DNA from: a virus
Reading direction: 5' to 3' (one strand)
IMG/VR virus record: IMGVR_UViG_3300042390_000499
Coordinates: 1-27,783 of that record
DNA: 27,783 bases
The first letter of the stretch is position 1; every line of letters begins with the position of its first letter. The notes under the pieces were generated by a model. It did not search any database and was not told the DNA's origin. It saw only the letters and a list, made by a program, of their open reading frames with translations. The position numbers and the translations under genes were made by a program. This document shows positions 1 to 5,332 of this stretch, in pieces.

Positions 1-740
1 ATATTCATAGTCGTAGTTATAGCCATATTATTCGTAATATCTATAATATTCCAAAAGAGATATTTAACACCATACATGATACTAAAGAAATTGTTGACAT
101 GGCAAGCAGTGTTGGCAAATACTACAATAAATTGCATAAACTTAACTGTCAAAAAGAACTTGGTATTGAAATTCTTGAAAGAGATCACATTAAAGCTATT
201 TGGCTTGCACTACACGCAAGTTATGCATTAGAAGCATTCCGCTTTATGGTATCATTTGCTACTAGTTTAGCAATGGTCGAAAACAGGCTGTTTATTGGTA
301 ATGGTAACATCATTGCGCTTATATTACAAGATGAGTTATTACACAAAGAGTGGACTGCGTATATGATTAATCAAGTAATAAAAGATGATCCGCGTTTTAC
401 CGAAATTAAAGCAGAGTGTGACGAAATCGTGTATAATATGTACTTAGATGTGATCCGCGAAGAAAAAGAATGGGCAGATTACCTATTTTTAAAAGGTCCA
501 GTGATTGGCCTTAATGCTAACATCTTAAAAGAATTTGTTGACTATACTGCAGTACACGCTTTGAAAGAAGTAGGTATTAAGTATCGTGAACAAGCACCTA
601 AATCAACGCCTATTCCATGGTTTAACAAACACGCCGATCCAAGTAAAAAGCAAACTGCTTTACAAGAATCTGAAAGTGTAAATTATGTAATTGGCGTTAT
701 GAGTGACGAATTAGATTATGACGAATTACCAACATTGTAA
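1..740 (+). CDS. nrdB: Ribonucleotide reductase class I beta subunit, 3' part (5' end outside window)
   Basis: The small subunit of aerobic ribonucleotide reductase houses the di-iron/tyrosyl radical needed to turn ribonucleotides into deoxyribonucleotides for phage DNA synthesis. The frame is open from base 3, so the start is upstream; about 245 C-terminal residues are present. The first visible residues, IHSRSYSH, match the E. coli segment with iron ligand H118 and radical Y122, both kept. Further on, ALEAFRFMVSF holds the E204-equivalent and DELLH the E238/H241-equivalents. EKEWADYLF and IPW near the C-terminus are also family-typical, and the acidic tail DYDELPTL is the kind that docks on the alpha subunit. 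Glutaredoxin follows at 1021, as in T4-like nrd clusters. Identification is secure. Confidence 0.95.
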   Translation, partial: IHSRSYSHIIRNIYNIPKEIFNTIHDTKEIVDMASSVGKYYNKLHKLNCQKELGIEILERDHIKAIWLALHASYALEAFRFMVSFATSLAMVENRLFIGNGNIIALILQDELLHKEWTAYMINQVIKDDPRFTEIKAECDEIVYNMYLDVIREEKEWADYLFLKGPVIGLNANILKEFVDYTAVHALKEVGIKYREQAPKSTPIPWFNKHADPSKKQTALQESESVNYVIGVMSDELDYDELPTL

Positions 741-903
741 CGACATTTGTGCATGCATGGGACCGCAGGGCGATGATCCTGTATGTCCATGCGAAATGCT
801 TAGAGAAGGAAAACAACCATCATATGGATTATGGACTAAGACAGACGTAGAGGCTATGAACAATGCGGTCGGACAGATATTTAAAAAAATCTCGCAAGGG
901 TAA
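718..903 (+). CDS. Small Cys-rich protein after nrdB
   Basis: A 61-residue ORF overlapping the last 23 bases of nrdB. The N-terminal half carries a compact cysteine cluster (CNDICACMG, then DPVCPCEML; five Cys) that could bind a metal; the rest is polar. No strong ribosome binding site precedes ATG 718, which fits translational coupling to nrdB. The function is not recognised. At its 3' end, a run of seven A (873-879) lies just before the stop. The next ORF (863-1024) is in the +1 frame, and loss of one A would fuse the two into a protein of about 103 residues ending at glutaredoxin. It may therefore be the N-terminal half of one split or frameshifted gene. Confidence 0.6.
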   Translation: MTNYQHCNDICACMGPQGDDPVCPCEMLREGKQPSYGLWTKTDVEAMNNAVGQIFKKISQG

Positions 904-1024
904 CGGCGCTGCAGGAAATGCAAATCAAGCAATAGCACTAAATTCACCAGCGAGAGTAAAAGCAATGATGGCCAATATAGCAAAAATAGATTGGTCAAAA
1001 CCGTACAAGGATTTTATAAAATGA
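863..1024 (+). CDS. Small ORF between nrdB and glutaredoxin, possibly the 3' half of a split gene
   Basis: A 53-codon frame from ATG 863 to TGA 1022-1024. Its stop overlaps the glutaredoxin start as ATGA (1021-1024), the junction seen throughout this genome, which argues that the frame is truly translated. The segment NANQAIALNSPARVKAMMAN is helical and looks like ordinary protein; it ends KPYKDFIK. The ATG has no clear ribosome binding site and lies inside the preceding ORF. Translation may therefore arrive by re-initiation or by a +1 shift at the A7 run (873-879). A sequencing or assembly indel in that run is an equally simple explanation. No function is recognised. Confidence 0.55.
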   Translation: MRSDRYLKKSRKGNGAAGNANQAIALNSPARVKAMMANIAKIDWSKPYKDFIK

Positions 1025-1263
1025 CAGCAATTATATGGTCAAAAGACCAATGTCCGTACTGTGTGCAAGCTAAGAGCTTGTTGCAAATGAAAAACATCAA
1101 CTTTGAAGAACGAAACATTTCAAATGGTGGATGGACTAAAGAACAACTATTAGAAGAAGTACCAACAGCACGAACATTACCGCAGATTAAAATTGATGAC
1201 AATTACATCGGTGGTTTTTCAGAATTACAACAATACTTAAAGGCAAATTATGATTATAGATAA
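1021..1263 (+). CDS. nrdC: Glutaredoxin
   Basis: An 80-residue glutaredoxin, the thiol reductant that recharges ribonucleotide reductase. Residues near position 12 read CPYC, the classic dithiol active site. TLPQI supplies the cis-proline that faces the active site, and the following GG(F/S) turn is the glutathione-binding loop. The start at 1021 (MTAIIWSKDQ) is preferred over an upstream ATG at 991: it gives the standard length, puts beta-strand 1 at the N-terminus and makes an ATGA overlap with the previous stop. It ends overlapping the next gene by 14 bases. The nrdB neighbourhood supports a role as reductase partner. Confidence 0.93.
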   Translation: MTAIIWSKDQCPYCVQAKSLLQMKNINFEERNISNGGWTKEQLLEEVPTARTLPQIKIDDNYIGGFSELQQYLKANYDYR

Positions 1264-1537
1264 AGGCGTATCACCAGGTGAAGTAGTTACAATTAAACTT
1301 ACTTCAGGCGAAGAACTAATTGCATCATTAGTTGAAGAAACTGACAAATACATTAAAGTTTCAAAACCACGTGTATTAGCAGCTGCACAAGGTGGAATTG
1401 GAATGGCACCTTATTTGTTTACTGTTGATCAAGACAAAACAATTAAAATCGCTGCTGCTACAGTAGTAGTATTAGAAGCAACTGAAAGAGAATCAGCAAA
1501 ATCATACACCGAAGCAACTACTAGCCTTATTTTATAG
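1250..1537 (+). CDS. Sm-like (LSm/SH3-type barrel) phage protein
   Basis: A 95-residue protein whose first half (GEVVTIKLTSGEELIASLVE, then YIKVSKPRVL) has the strand pattern and 'kLtSGeel.a.lv' signature of small LSm-like beta barrels. The second half resumes with KTIKIAAATVVVLEATERES and a Ser/Thr-rich tail. I recall similar proteins in marine T4-like phages without a proven function. An RNA-binding or oligomeric scaffold role is only analogy to LSm folds. It overlaps the glutaredoxin end, so it is probably co-transcribed with nrdB-nrdC. Confidence 0.6.
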   Translation: MIIDKGVSPGEVVTIKLTSGEELIASLVEETDKYIKVSKPRVLAAAQGGIGMAPYLFTVDQDKTIKIAAATVVVLEATERESAKSYTEATTSLIL

Positions 1538-1538
1538 C

Positions 1539-1545
1539 ATAAATA
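1539..1545 (+). promoter_or_regulatory. T4-like late promoter octamer directly abutting a start codon
   Basis: ATAAATA lies four bases before ATG 1550. It matches the T4 late -10 element (TATAAATA) in seven of eight positions if the preceding C is counted. With T4 geometry, transcription would begin at or within a base or two of the ATG, giving a leaderless or nearly leaderless mRNA. No Shine-Dalgarno sequence is present. Confidence 0.5.
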
Positions 1546-1549
1546 CGAT

Positions 1550-2089
1550 ATGGGCATTTCAACTACTAATTTTGGCATTATACACGAAAATGAAAGATTT
1601 TCAAAATCTGCAACATGCGGCGTACATGAAGTTATTAATTCAGTAACTTCTTCATTTCCACATGTCGGAGTTAGTGTTTCATTTTCAACTAGAGTAGTTA
1701 CTATATCCGGTAGATACCAAAATATGTACAGTCCAGCAACTTGGAAATACATACCAGTTGATTCTGTTGATGTAGTTACAATCTCTAATTTTGATCTTAT
1801 GCCTAGTAAAATTGGTACAGTAGTTGAAGGGGAGAAAGAAGCTGGTAGTATTGTGTTGGTTACTTATATTGTTAATACAACTGAAACTATTAAAACATAT
1901 ACTACCGAAACTGGTTACAATAGTGTAACAGATCCAGAGACTGGTGAAGTTACACAAGTGCCTTACACATATCAGCAAGAGCATATTACTCAGACTGATT
2001 ATTCATACACAATAACACAAAAAGTAAGTAATGTATGGGACGATTTTGCTAACCAACTTACATTAGCAGTTTCGAGGAGTGAATATTAA
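1550..2089 (+). CDS. Unknown protein, probable virion/tail-associated
   Basis: A 179-residue protein with no recognised family. It is rich in Thr, Ser, Val and Tyr, with alternating beta-type stretches. Examples are VSVSFSTRVVTISG near residues 43-56 and TETIKTYTTETGYNSVTDPE near 111-130. It has no signal peptide or membrane segment. It is preceded by a late-type octamer and ends overlapping the PAAR gene by one base (TAATG), so both are probably expressed late. That context and the beta-rich composition suggest a virion component near the tail tip or baseplate. The start has no ribosome binding site; the next Met is about 59 codons in, so ATG 1550 is still the best choice. Confidence 0.7.
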   Translation: MGISTTNFGIIHENERFSKSATCGVHEVINSVTSSFPHVGVSVSFSTRVVTISGRYQNMYSPATWKYIPVDSVDVVTISNFDLMPSKIGTVVEGEKEAGSIVLVTYIVNTTETIKTYTTETGYNSVTDPETGEVTQVPYTYQQEHITQTDYSYTITQKVSNVWDDFANQLTLAVSRSEY

Positions 2090-2376
2090 TGCCAGCAGTA
2101 ACAAGGTTAGGTGATAAATGTTCAGGTCACGGTAGTTGGCCTGCAAGGGTAAGTGATAGTGCAAGTGGCGATGTATTTGTAAACGGCATTGCAGTACACC
2201 GTGAAGGCGATCACTGGGTTACCCATTGTAATGCAGAACCAACATGTCATGATTCAACATTAGCATCAGGTAGCAGTAAAGTGTTTATAAATGGTAAACA
2301 ATGCGGACGAGTAGGTGATCCAGTAGCATGTGGATCTAAAGTTGCAGTTGGTAGTGGTAACGTATTTGCAGGTTAA
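2089..2376 (+). CDS. PAAR-domain tail-spike tip protein (T4 gp5.4-like)
   Basis: A 95-residue PAAR protein. PAAR proteins form a sharp, metal-stabilised cone capping the central tail spike of contractile phages and type VI secretion systems, and help pierce the cell envelope. It begins MPAVTRLGD, has the first Gly-Asn/Asp beta-hairpin (GDVFVNGIAVHREGD) and repeats it (SKVFINGKQCGRVGD), ending GSGNVFAG. His and Cys residues (GHG, VTHC, PTCHD, VACGS) can coordinate the tip metal. The length equals that of free-standing gp5.4. TAATG coupling to the upstream gene implies shared late expression. Confidence 0.92.
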   Translation: MPAVTRLGDKCSGHGSWPARVSDSASGDVFVNGIAVHREGDHWVTHCNAEPTCHDSTLASGSSKVFINGKQCGRVGDPVACGSKVAVGSGNVFAG

Positions 2377-2393
2377 AAAAGGAGGTAATAGAT

Positions 2394-2468
2394 ATGAAAT
2401 GGGAAACACCAACATATGTTGATTTACGTTTTGGCTTTGAAGTCACTATGTATATTTACAATCGTTAA
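2394..2468 (+). CDS. pqqA: PqqA-like pyrroloquinoline quinone precursor peptide
   Basis: A 24-codon gene preceded by an almost ideal ribosome binding site (AAGGAGGTAA, 2379-2388) five bases before ATG. The peptide starts MKWETPTYVDLR and continues FGFEVTMYIYNR. This reproduces the layout of PqqA from proteobacteria: an MxW(x)xPx.xDLR N-terminus, GxEVTxY core and NR C-terminus. In PQQ synthesis PqqE cross-links the Glu and Tyr of ExxxY; here these are E16 and Y20 with correct spacing. No pqqB, C, D or E lies in the window, so the peptide would have to feed host enzymes or act otherwise. It sits between the PAAR gene and a terminator, probably in the same late transcript. The family match is by recall of PqqA sequences. 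Confidence 0.85.
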   Translation: MKWETPTYVDLRFGFEVTMYIYNR

Positions 2469-2493
2469 AAAAAGGGCTAATTAGCCCTTTTCT
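2467..2493. terminator. Rho-independent terminator, bidirectional
   Basis: AAAAGGGCTAATTAGCCC followed by TTTT (2470-2491) is self-complementary, with A and T runs on both sides. It lies between convergent genes (the pqqA-like gene on + and the 290-residue protein on -) and can end transcription from either side. Confidence 0.88.
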
Positions 2494-2505
2494 TATGAGT
2501 ACTTA

Positions 2506-3378
2506 TTAGTACATTGATTCCATTTGAATATTACGTTTATGAAGTTCTTGGGACATTGCCATTAGTTTATTATCACTTCGTGCAATTACCGTTCTAATTT
2601 CATGTGCAGTTTTTGAATCAAGTTGCGATAATGCATGATTGATAAGTACATCCACTTGTGACATATTTTGTGCATGTGTATCATGTTTTACAGGTTTCTT
2701 AGTACTTTTAACAATGTCACTATTAGATTTCCAGGCATCTTTATTTGGATTAGTCTTATTAGAAATATAAGCATCACCTTTCTTTTTAAATTTGATAGAA
2801 CTTGTTGGAGCAGCTTGTACAGTTGAATATAGTTTATCCCATGATTTTATACTGTTAGCTAATGATTTTCCTAATTCAAATACTCGTTTGTTATTTGCTA
2901 TTCTTCCAATATTAAATAAAACTTCTGGAAGTTTAGAAACAATTTCGCCCATTAATTTAGATGATGCAGTATCTGGTCCGCCGGTTTTTGGATCCATCAT
3001 TACTGGCAAGTGTGCTAGCTCTTTCAAAAATGGCACATTGCGAAATGCACCCATTTCTGCTAGTTGTGATAACCCATTTTTTAATCCATCTCTTGCTACT
3101 TCTTGGCCAAAATGAGATCGTGCAGATACTGACATGTATTTGTCTTTAAACCACATGCTTTGCGGTCTAGCAATTTCACTTCTAAATGCTGCATGGTAGT
3201 TTTTTACCAATCCGCGTTCTACTTCATCAGCATCATCACTAACTGTTAATTTTTCTTTATATTTGTTGTAAATATGCGGTAATTCTACCAAAAATATTTT
3301 TTCAAGCTCTGCAGCATTCCAACGTATTTGTTCAATAACGTCTTCGGCTTTAGCCTCCATTAATTCTTGTATTCTCAT
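2506..3378 (-). CDS. Unknown protein with MRIxEL N-terminus, candidate internal head protein
   Basis: A 290-residue, mostly helical, charged protein of unknown family. Its N-terminus MRIQELMEAKAED resembles those of two other minus-strand proteins here (MRISELLE and MRIFEV). T4 internal head proteins carry a short N-terminal capsid-targeting peptide cut after (L/I)xE by the prohead protease; LME is such a site. The C-terminal third is rich in Lys, Ser, Asn and Gln (KSTKKPVKHDTHAQNMSQ), as DNA-contacting or injected proteins often are. AAGGAT lies before the ATG and a late-like octamer further upstream. The virion role is inference. Confidence 0.75.
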   Translation of the reverse strand: MRIQELMEAKAEDVIEQIRWNAAELEKIFLVELPHIYNKYKEKLTVSDDADEVERGLVKNYHAAFRSEIARPQSMWFKDKYMSVSARSHFGQEVARDGLKNGLSQLAEMGAFRNVPFLKELAHLPVMMDPKTGGPDTASSKLMGEIVSKLPEVLFNIGRIANNKRVFELGKSLANSIKSWDKLYSTVQAAPTSSIKFKKKGDAYISNKTNPNKDAWKSNSDIVKSTKKPVKHDTHAQNMSQVDVLINHALSQLDSKTAHEIRTVIARSDNKLMAMSQELHKRNIQMESMY

Positions 3379-3400
3379 GGATAATCCTTTTTATAATAAT

Positions 3401-3413
3401 ATAGTGTATTTAG
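3401..3413 (-). promoter_or_regulatory. Late-like promoter element of the 290-residue minus-strand gene
   Basis: On the minus strand CTAAATACACTAT lies about 22 bases upstream of the start at 3378. It contains TAAATA of the late octamer. The 12-mer TAAATACACTAT recurs exactly at 17570-17581, suggesting a real shared element rather than chance. Confidence 0.5.
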
Positions 3414-3423
3414 TAGTTTTTGC

Positions 3424-3451
3424 TTGACATTTAACTATAATGCTGTATAAT
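3424..3451 (+). promoter_or_regulatory. Strong sigma70-type promoter
   Basis: TTGACA (3424-3429) and TATAAT (3446-3451), both perfect consensus with a 16-base spacer. The expected start near 3458 coincides with the first base of the first helix of the structured leader upstream of rlpA. It is likely an early, host-polymerase promoter. Confidence 0.85.
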
Positions 3452-3457
3452 GTGTTA

Positions 3458-3720
3458 ATAGTACACTTTATCTATGCAAAAATCCACATTTTAAACGGAA
3501 TTTTGCATTTCTGTACTATATATTATATGTTTCGAGAGAAACTAAGATAGTTGGATTGGGCAGTTGACAATCCCGCGAGTCTTGGCCAAAGTAGAAACCC
3601 GCGAAATTCGGGAAGCCAGGCTTGCCAAAGGTGCAACATTTGCAGTTTAATGTTGTGGCTGATGGAGAAGACGTCACGAACAAAATGGGTTCGAAGAACC
3701 TCGTGCAGTTTACTCCCTTA
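3458..3720 (+). ncRNA. Highly structured RNA leader upstream of rlpA-like gene (class unknown)
   Basis: This roughly 390-base gap holds no convincing gene but many helices. ATAGTACA/TGTACTAT (3458-3465/3512-3519) encloses 3474-3485/3497-3508. GTTTC-GAGA-GAAAC (3529-3542) is a stem with a GNRA tetraloop. GGATTG/CAATCC is at 3553-3558/3568-3573, and CCCG/CGGG at 3598-3601/3609-3612. CTTGGC can pair with GCCAAAG (3581-3586/3624-3630). CAACATT/AATGTTG is at 3634-3640/3649-3655. The last is nested: GGAG/CTCC (3664-3667/3713-3716), CACGA/TCGTG, then GGTTC-GAA-GAACC (3688-3700). The region is clearly richer in G+C than its surroundings. It matches no tRNA, tmRNA, RNase P or common riboswitch consensus I know. 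It could be a cis-regulator of rlpA or a free small RNA. Confidence 0.65.
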
Positions 3721-3767
3721 ATGTAATGTGTAGTTGTTTTAATGCACACCAAGTGAAAGGAGAAAAA

Positions 3768-4274
3768 ATGAAAAATTCACTAATATCAGGGCTCCTTGCC
3801 CTCTCAATAATTACCACCGTAGCTCCAGTAGATGCAGCTACTAAACATTCGACTGACAATCATTCAATACAACACAGTGTACATAAAAAAACTAAACACC
3901 TGCATTATAAGCATAGACTTAGATCAGCACATACATCTAACGAAATGCAAGGTATAGCTAGTTGGTATGGTTACGAATCTGGACCTAGATATCGACGCAG
4001 ACCTAAAACTGCAAGTGGCGAATATTTTAATCCAAAGCAATTAACTGCAGCACATAAGTTTTTACCGTTTGGCACTGTTGTAGAAGTAACTAATTTAGCT
4101 AATAACCAAACAGTGTTAGTTACTATTAATGATCGTGGACCGTTTGTTAAAGGTAGAGTTATTGACTTATCAAAGGCTGCAGCAAAAGCAATTGGAATAG
4201 CTGGGGTACAGAAAGTATCATTAGCGGTCAAGTCCTTCTCTGATAAATACAAGGCAAAACTAATTACCACATAG
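3768..4274 (+). CDS. rlpA: RlpA-like double-psi beta-barrel cell-wall protein, secreted
   Basis: A 168-residue exported protein. The start at 3768 is chosen for its AAAGGAG site and because it begins with a signal peptide ([20 protein letters not shown], then VDA|A). After a His/Lys-rich linker comes the RlpA barrel: [40 protein letters not shown] and [11 protein letters not shown]. The Asp of INDRGPF is the family's probable catalytic acid. RlpA proteins in some bacteria are lytic transglycosylases acting on peptide-free glycan strands; the SPOR domain is absent here. In a phage it may help lysis or wall remodelling. Expression is likely governed by the promoter and structured leader at 3424-3720. 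Confidence 0.88.
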   Translation: MKNSLISGLLALSIITTVAPVDAATKHSTDNHSIQHSVHKKTKHLHYKHRLRSAHTSNEMQGIASWYGYESGPRYRRRPKTASGEYFNPKQLTAAHKFLPFGTVVEVTNLANNQTVLVTINDRGPFVKGRVIDLSKAAAKAIGIAGVQKVSLAVKSFSDKYKAKLITT

Positions 4275-4282
4275 AAGGTCAC

Positions 4283-4693
4283 ATGAATCCATTAGGAAAA
4301 ATTACGGTTATTACACCTCCGGATAAGTTTTTTAATTTAGATGTTGGTTATTTGTTAGTAAAACCATCAACGCATGTACTAGAACAGTTTCATGCTATTA
4401 TTGGTGAAAGCGATGAAGATATTAATATCTTCATTTATGATACCGATGAAGCAGACATTGATTGGTTACTAAGTGTTACACATCAAGTAGCAGTAGTAAT
4501 TATTGATGTTGATAATTGTGATCCGATTACTAAATCATTTGTCACATTTATGCTTACACACCCTAATGCATACTATATAACTAACGACGAACTAACACCT
4601 TACAATTTAATCTCTAAAAATAGAATATTTGATTTAGATTGGATTGTAGAACAACTTAACAATGAGGAAGATGATGATAACAATGCAGAATAG
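4283..4693 (+). CDS. Conserved-looking phage protein of unknown function
   Basis: A 136-residue soluble protein starting MNPLGKITVITPPDKFFN with a modest AAGGT site. Alternating hydrophobic strands (INIFIYDTDEADIDWLL, VAVVIIDVDNCDP, NAYYITND) suggest an alpha/beta fold. The C-terminus is strongly acidic (NNEEDDDNNAE). I recall similar sequences in T4-like marine phages but no assigned role. Its 3' end overlaps the bS21 gene, hinting at coordinated translation. Confidence 0.7.
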   Translation: MNPLGKITVITPPDKFFNLDVGYLLVKPSTHVLEQFHAIIGESDEDINIFIYDTDEADIDWLLSVTHQVAVVIIDVDNCDPITKSFVTFMLTHPNAYYITNDELTPYNLISKNRIFDLDWIVEQLNNEEDDDNNAE

Positions 4694-4919
4694 AGTCAAA
4701 GTAACAATGCGCGAAAATGAAAACATTACACAATCGTTAAGACGATTTAAGCGCAAGGTTGAAGATTCTGGAAAATTAGAAACACTACGTAAAAAAGAGT
4801 TTTACGAAAAACCAACTACTGCTAGAAAACGTGAAGCAGGCGCTGCAAAAGCACGTTACCGTAAGAAACTTCAAAAAGAAGCAAATGCAGTAACTGCAAA
4901 TCGCAAACGTTTGTACTAA
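4674..4919 (+). CDS. rpsU: Ribosomal protein bS21
   Basis: A small basic protein clearly of the bS21 family: VTMRENENITQSLRRFKRKV, then EFYEKPTTARKR, and the C-terminus NRKRLY (E. coli ends RRTRLY). bS21 sits on the 30S platform near the anti-Shine-Dalgarno end of 16S rRNA and helps start translation. A phage copy could replace the host protein and bias ribosomes toward phage mRNA. The start is uncertain: ATG 4674 has AGGA five bases upstream and gives 81 residues; ATG 4683 would give 78, and 4662 a longer form. It overlaps the upstream gene's end. I recall bS21 in pelagiphages. Confidence 0.93.
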   Translation: MITMQNRVKVTMRENENITQSLRRFKRKVEDSGKLETLRKKEFYEKPTTARKREAGAAKARYRKKLQKEANAVTANRKRLY

Positions 4920-4929
4920 GTCAATTCGT

Positions 4930-4971
4930 ATTGATCCTCATTTTACGATAAATATTAGAATGAGGATCAAT
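4930..4971 (+). promoter_or_regulatory. Late promoter in the loop of an RBS-hiding inverted repeat
   Basis: Perfect 13-base arms ATTGATCCTCATT (4930-4942) and AATGAGGATCAAT (4959-4971) flank a loop containing GATAAATA (4947-4954). The right arm holds the ribosome binding site (GAGGAT) of the gene starting at 4973. Readthrough mRNA would fold and hide this site. mRNA started at the late octamer (expected near 4960) would lack the left arm and leave it free. Confidence 0.75.
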
Positions 4972-4972
4972 T

Positions 4973-5332
4973 ATGTCACAACATCTAATTAAAACAGGTA
5001 CAGTTCCAAACGATAAAACTGGCGATAGCTTATTCGCTGCTTTTAATAAAGTTAATGCTAACTTTACGGAATTGTATTCTATCACCGGCGGTACAACTGC
5101 CAATCTCAAAGAACTTATACAAGATACAATAGCAGAAATGATAGCCAACGGTACTCTGTTTGGCCTTGCTGCTAATTATAATGACCCAAATAATGCACTT
5201 GATTTATATAATACATCTGCAACTGTAGATAACGGATATGCATCTACAGTGTTTGAGGATCTAATTTTTGACGGTGGCAATTCTGCTACATCATCATTTA
5301 CAGATATGCTAATCAACGGAGGAGCCGCATAA
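4973..5332 (+). CDS. Fibre/baseplate-associated structural protein
   Basis: A 119-residue protein beginning MSQHLIKTGTVPNDKTGDSL and continuing FAAFNKVNANFTELY. The 'NDkTGDsL..AF.KvNaNFtELY' motif recurs in phage tail-fibre and tail-associated proteins. The remainder is Asn/Asp/Ala-rich with low complexity (ANYNDPNNALDLYN, DGGNSATSSF). It overlaps the long fibre gene by one base (TAATG) and is read from the late promoter at 4947, so it is probably a fibre partner or adaptor. Confidence 0.75.
   Translation: MSQHLIKTGTVPNDKTGDSLFAAFNKVNANFTELYSITGGTTANLKELIQDTIAEMIANGTLFGLAANYNDPNNALDLYNTSATVDNGYASTVFEDLIFDGGNSATSSFTDMLINGGAA

Noticed and set aside
3530-3720. tmRNA, tRNA, hammerhead ribozyme or group I intron
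   Set aside because: There is no CCA end and no true T arm: GGTTC-GAA-GAACC has a triloop. No resume-codon tag of the ANDN type is present. The CTGATGG stretch breaks the hammerhead core, and the intron core segments are in the wrong order.
3516-3752. Minus-strand 78-codon frame over the rlpA leader
   Set aside because: No ribosome binding site, codon use unlike the neighbours, and it lies over dense RNA helices behind a plus-strand promoter. The frame is better explained as a by-product of the structured RNA.
4662-4673. Upstream ATG at 4662 as the bS21 start
   Set aside because: It overlaps its own possible ribosome binding site and adds residues not found in bS21; 4674 or 4683 fit better.
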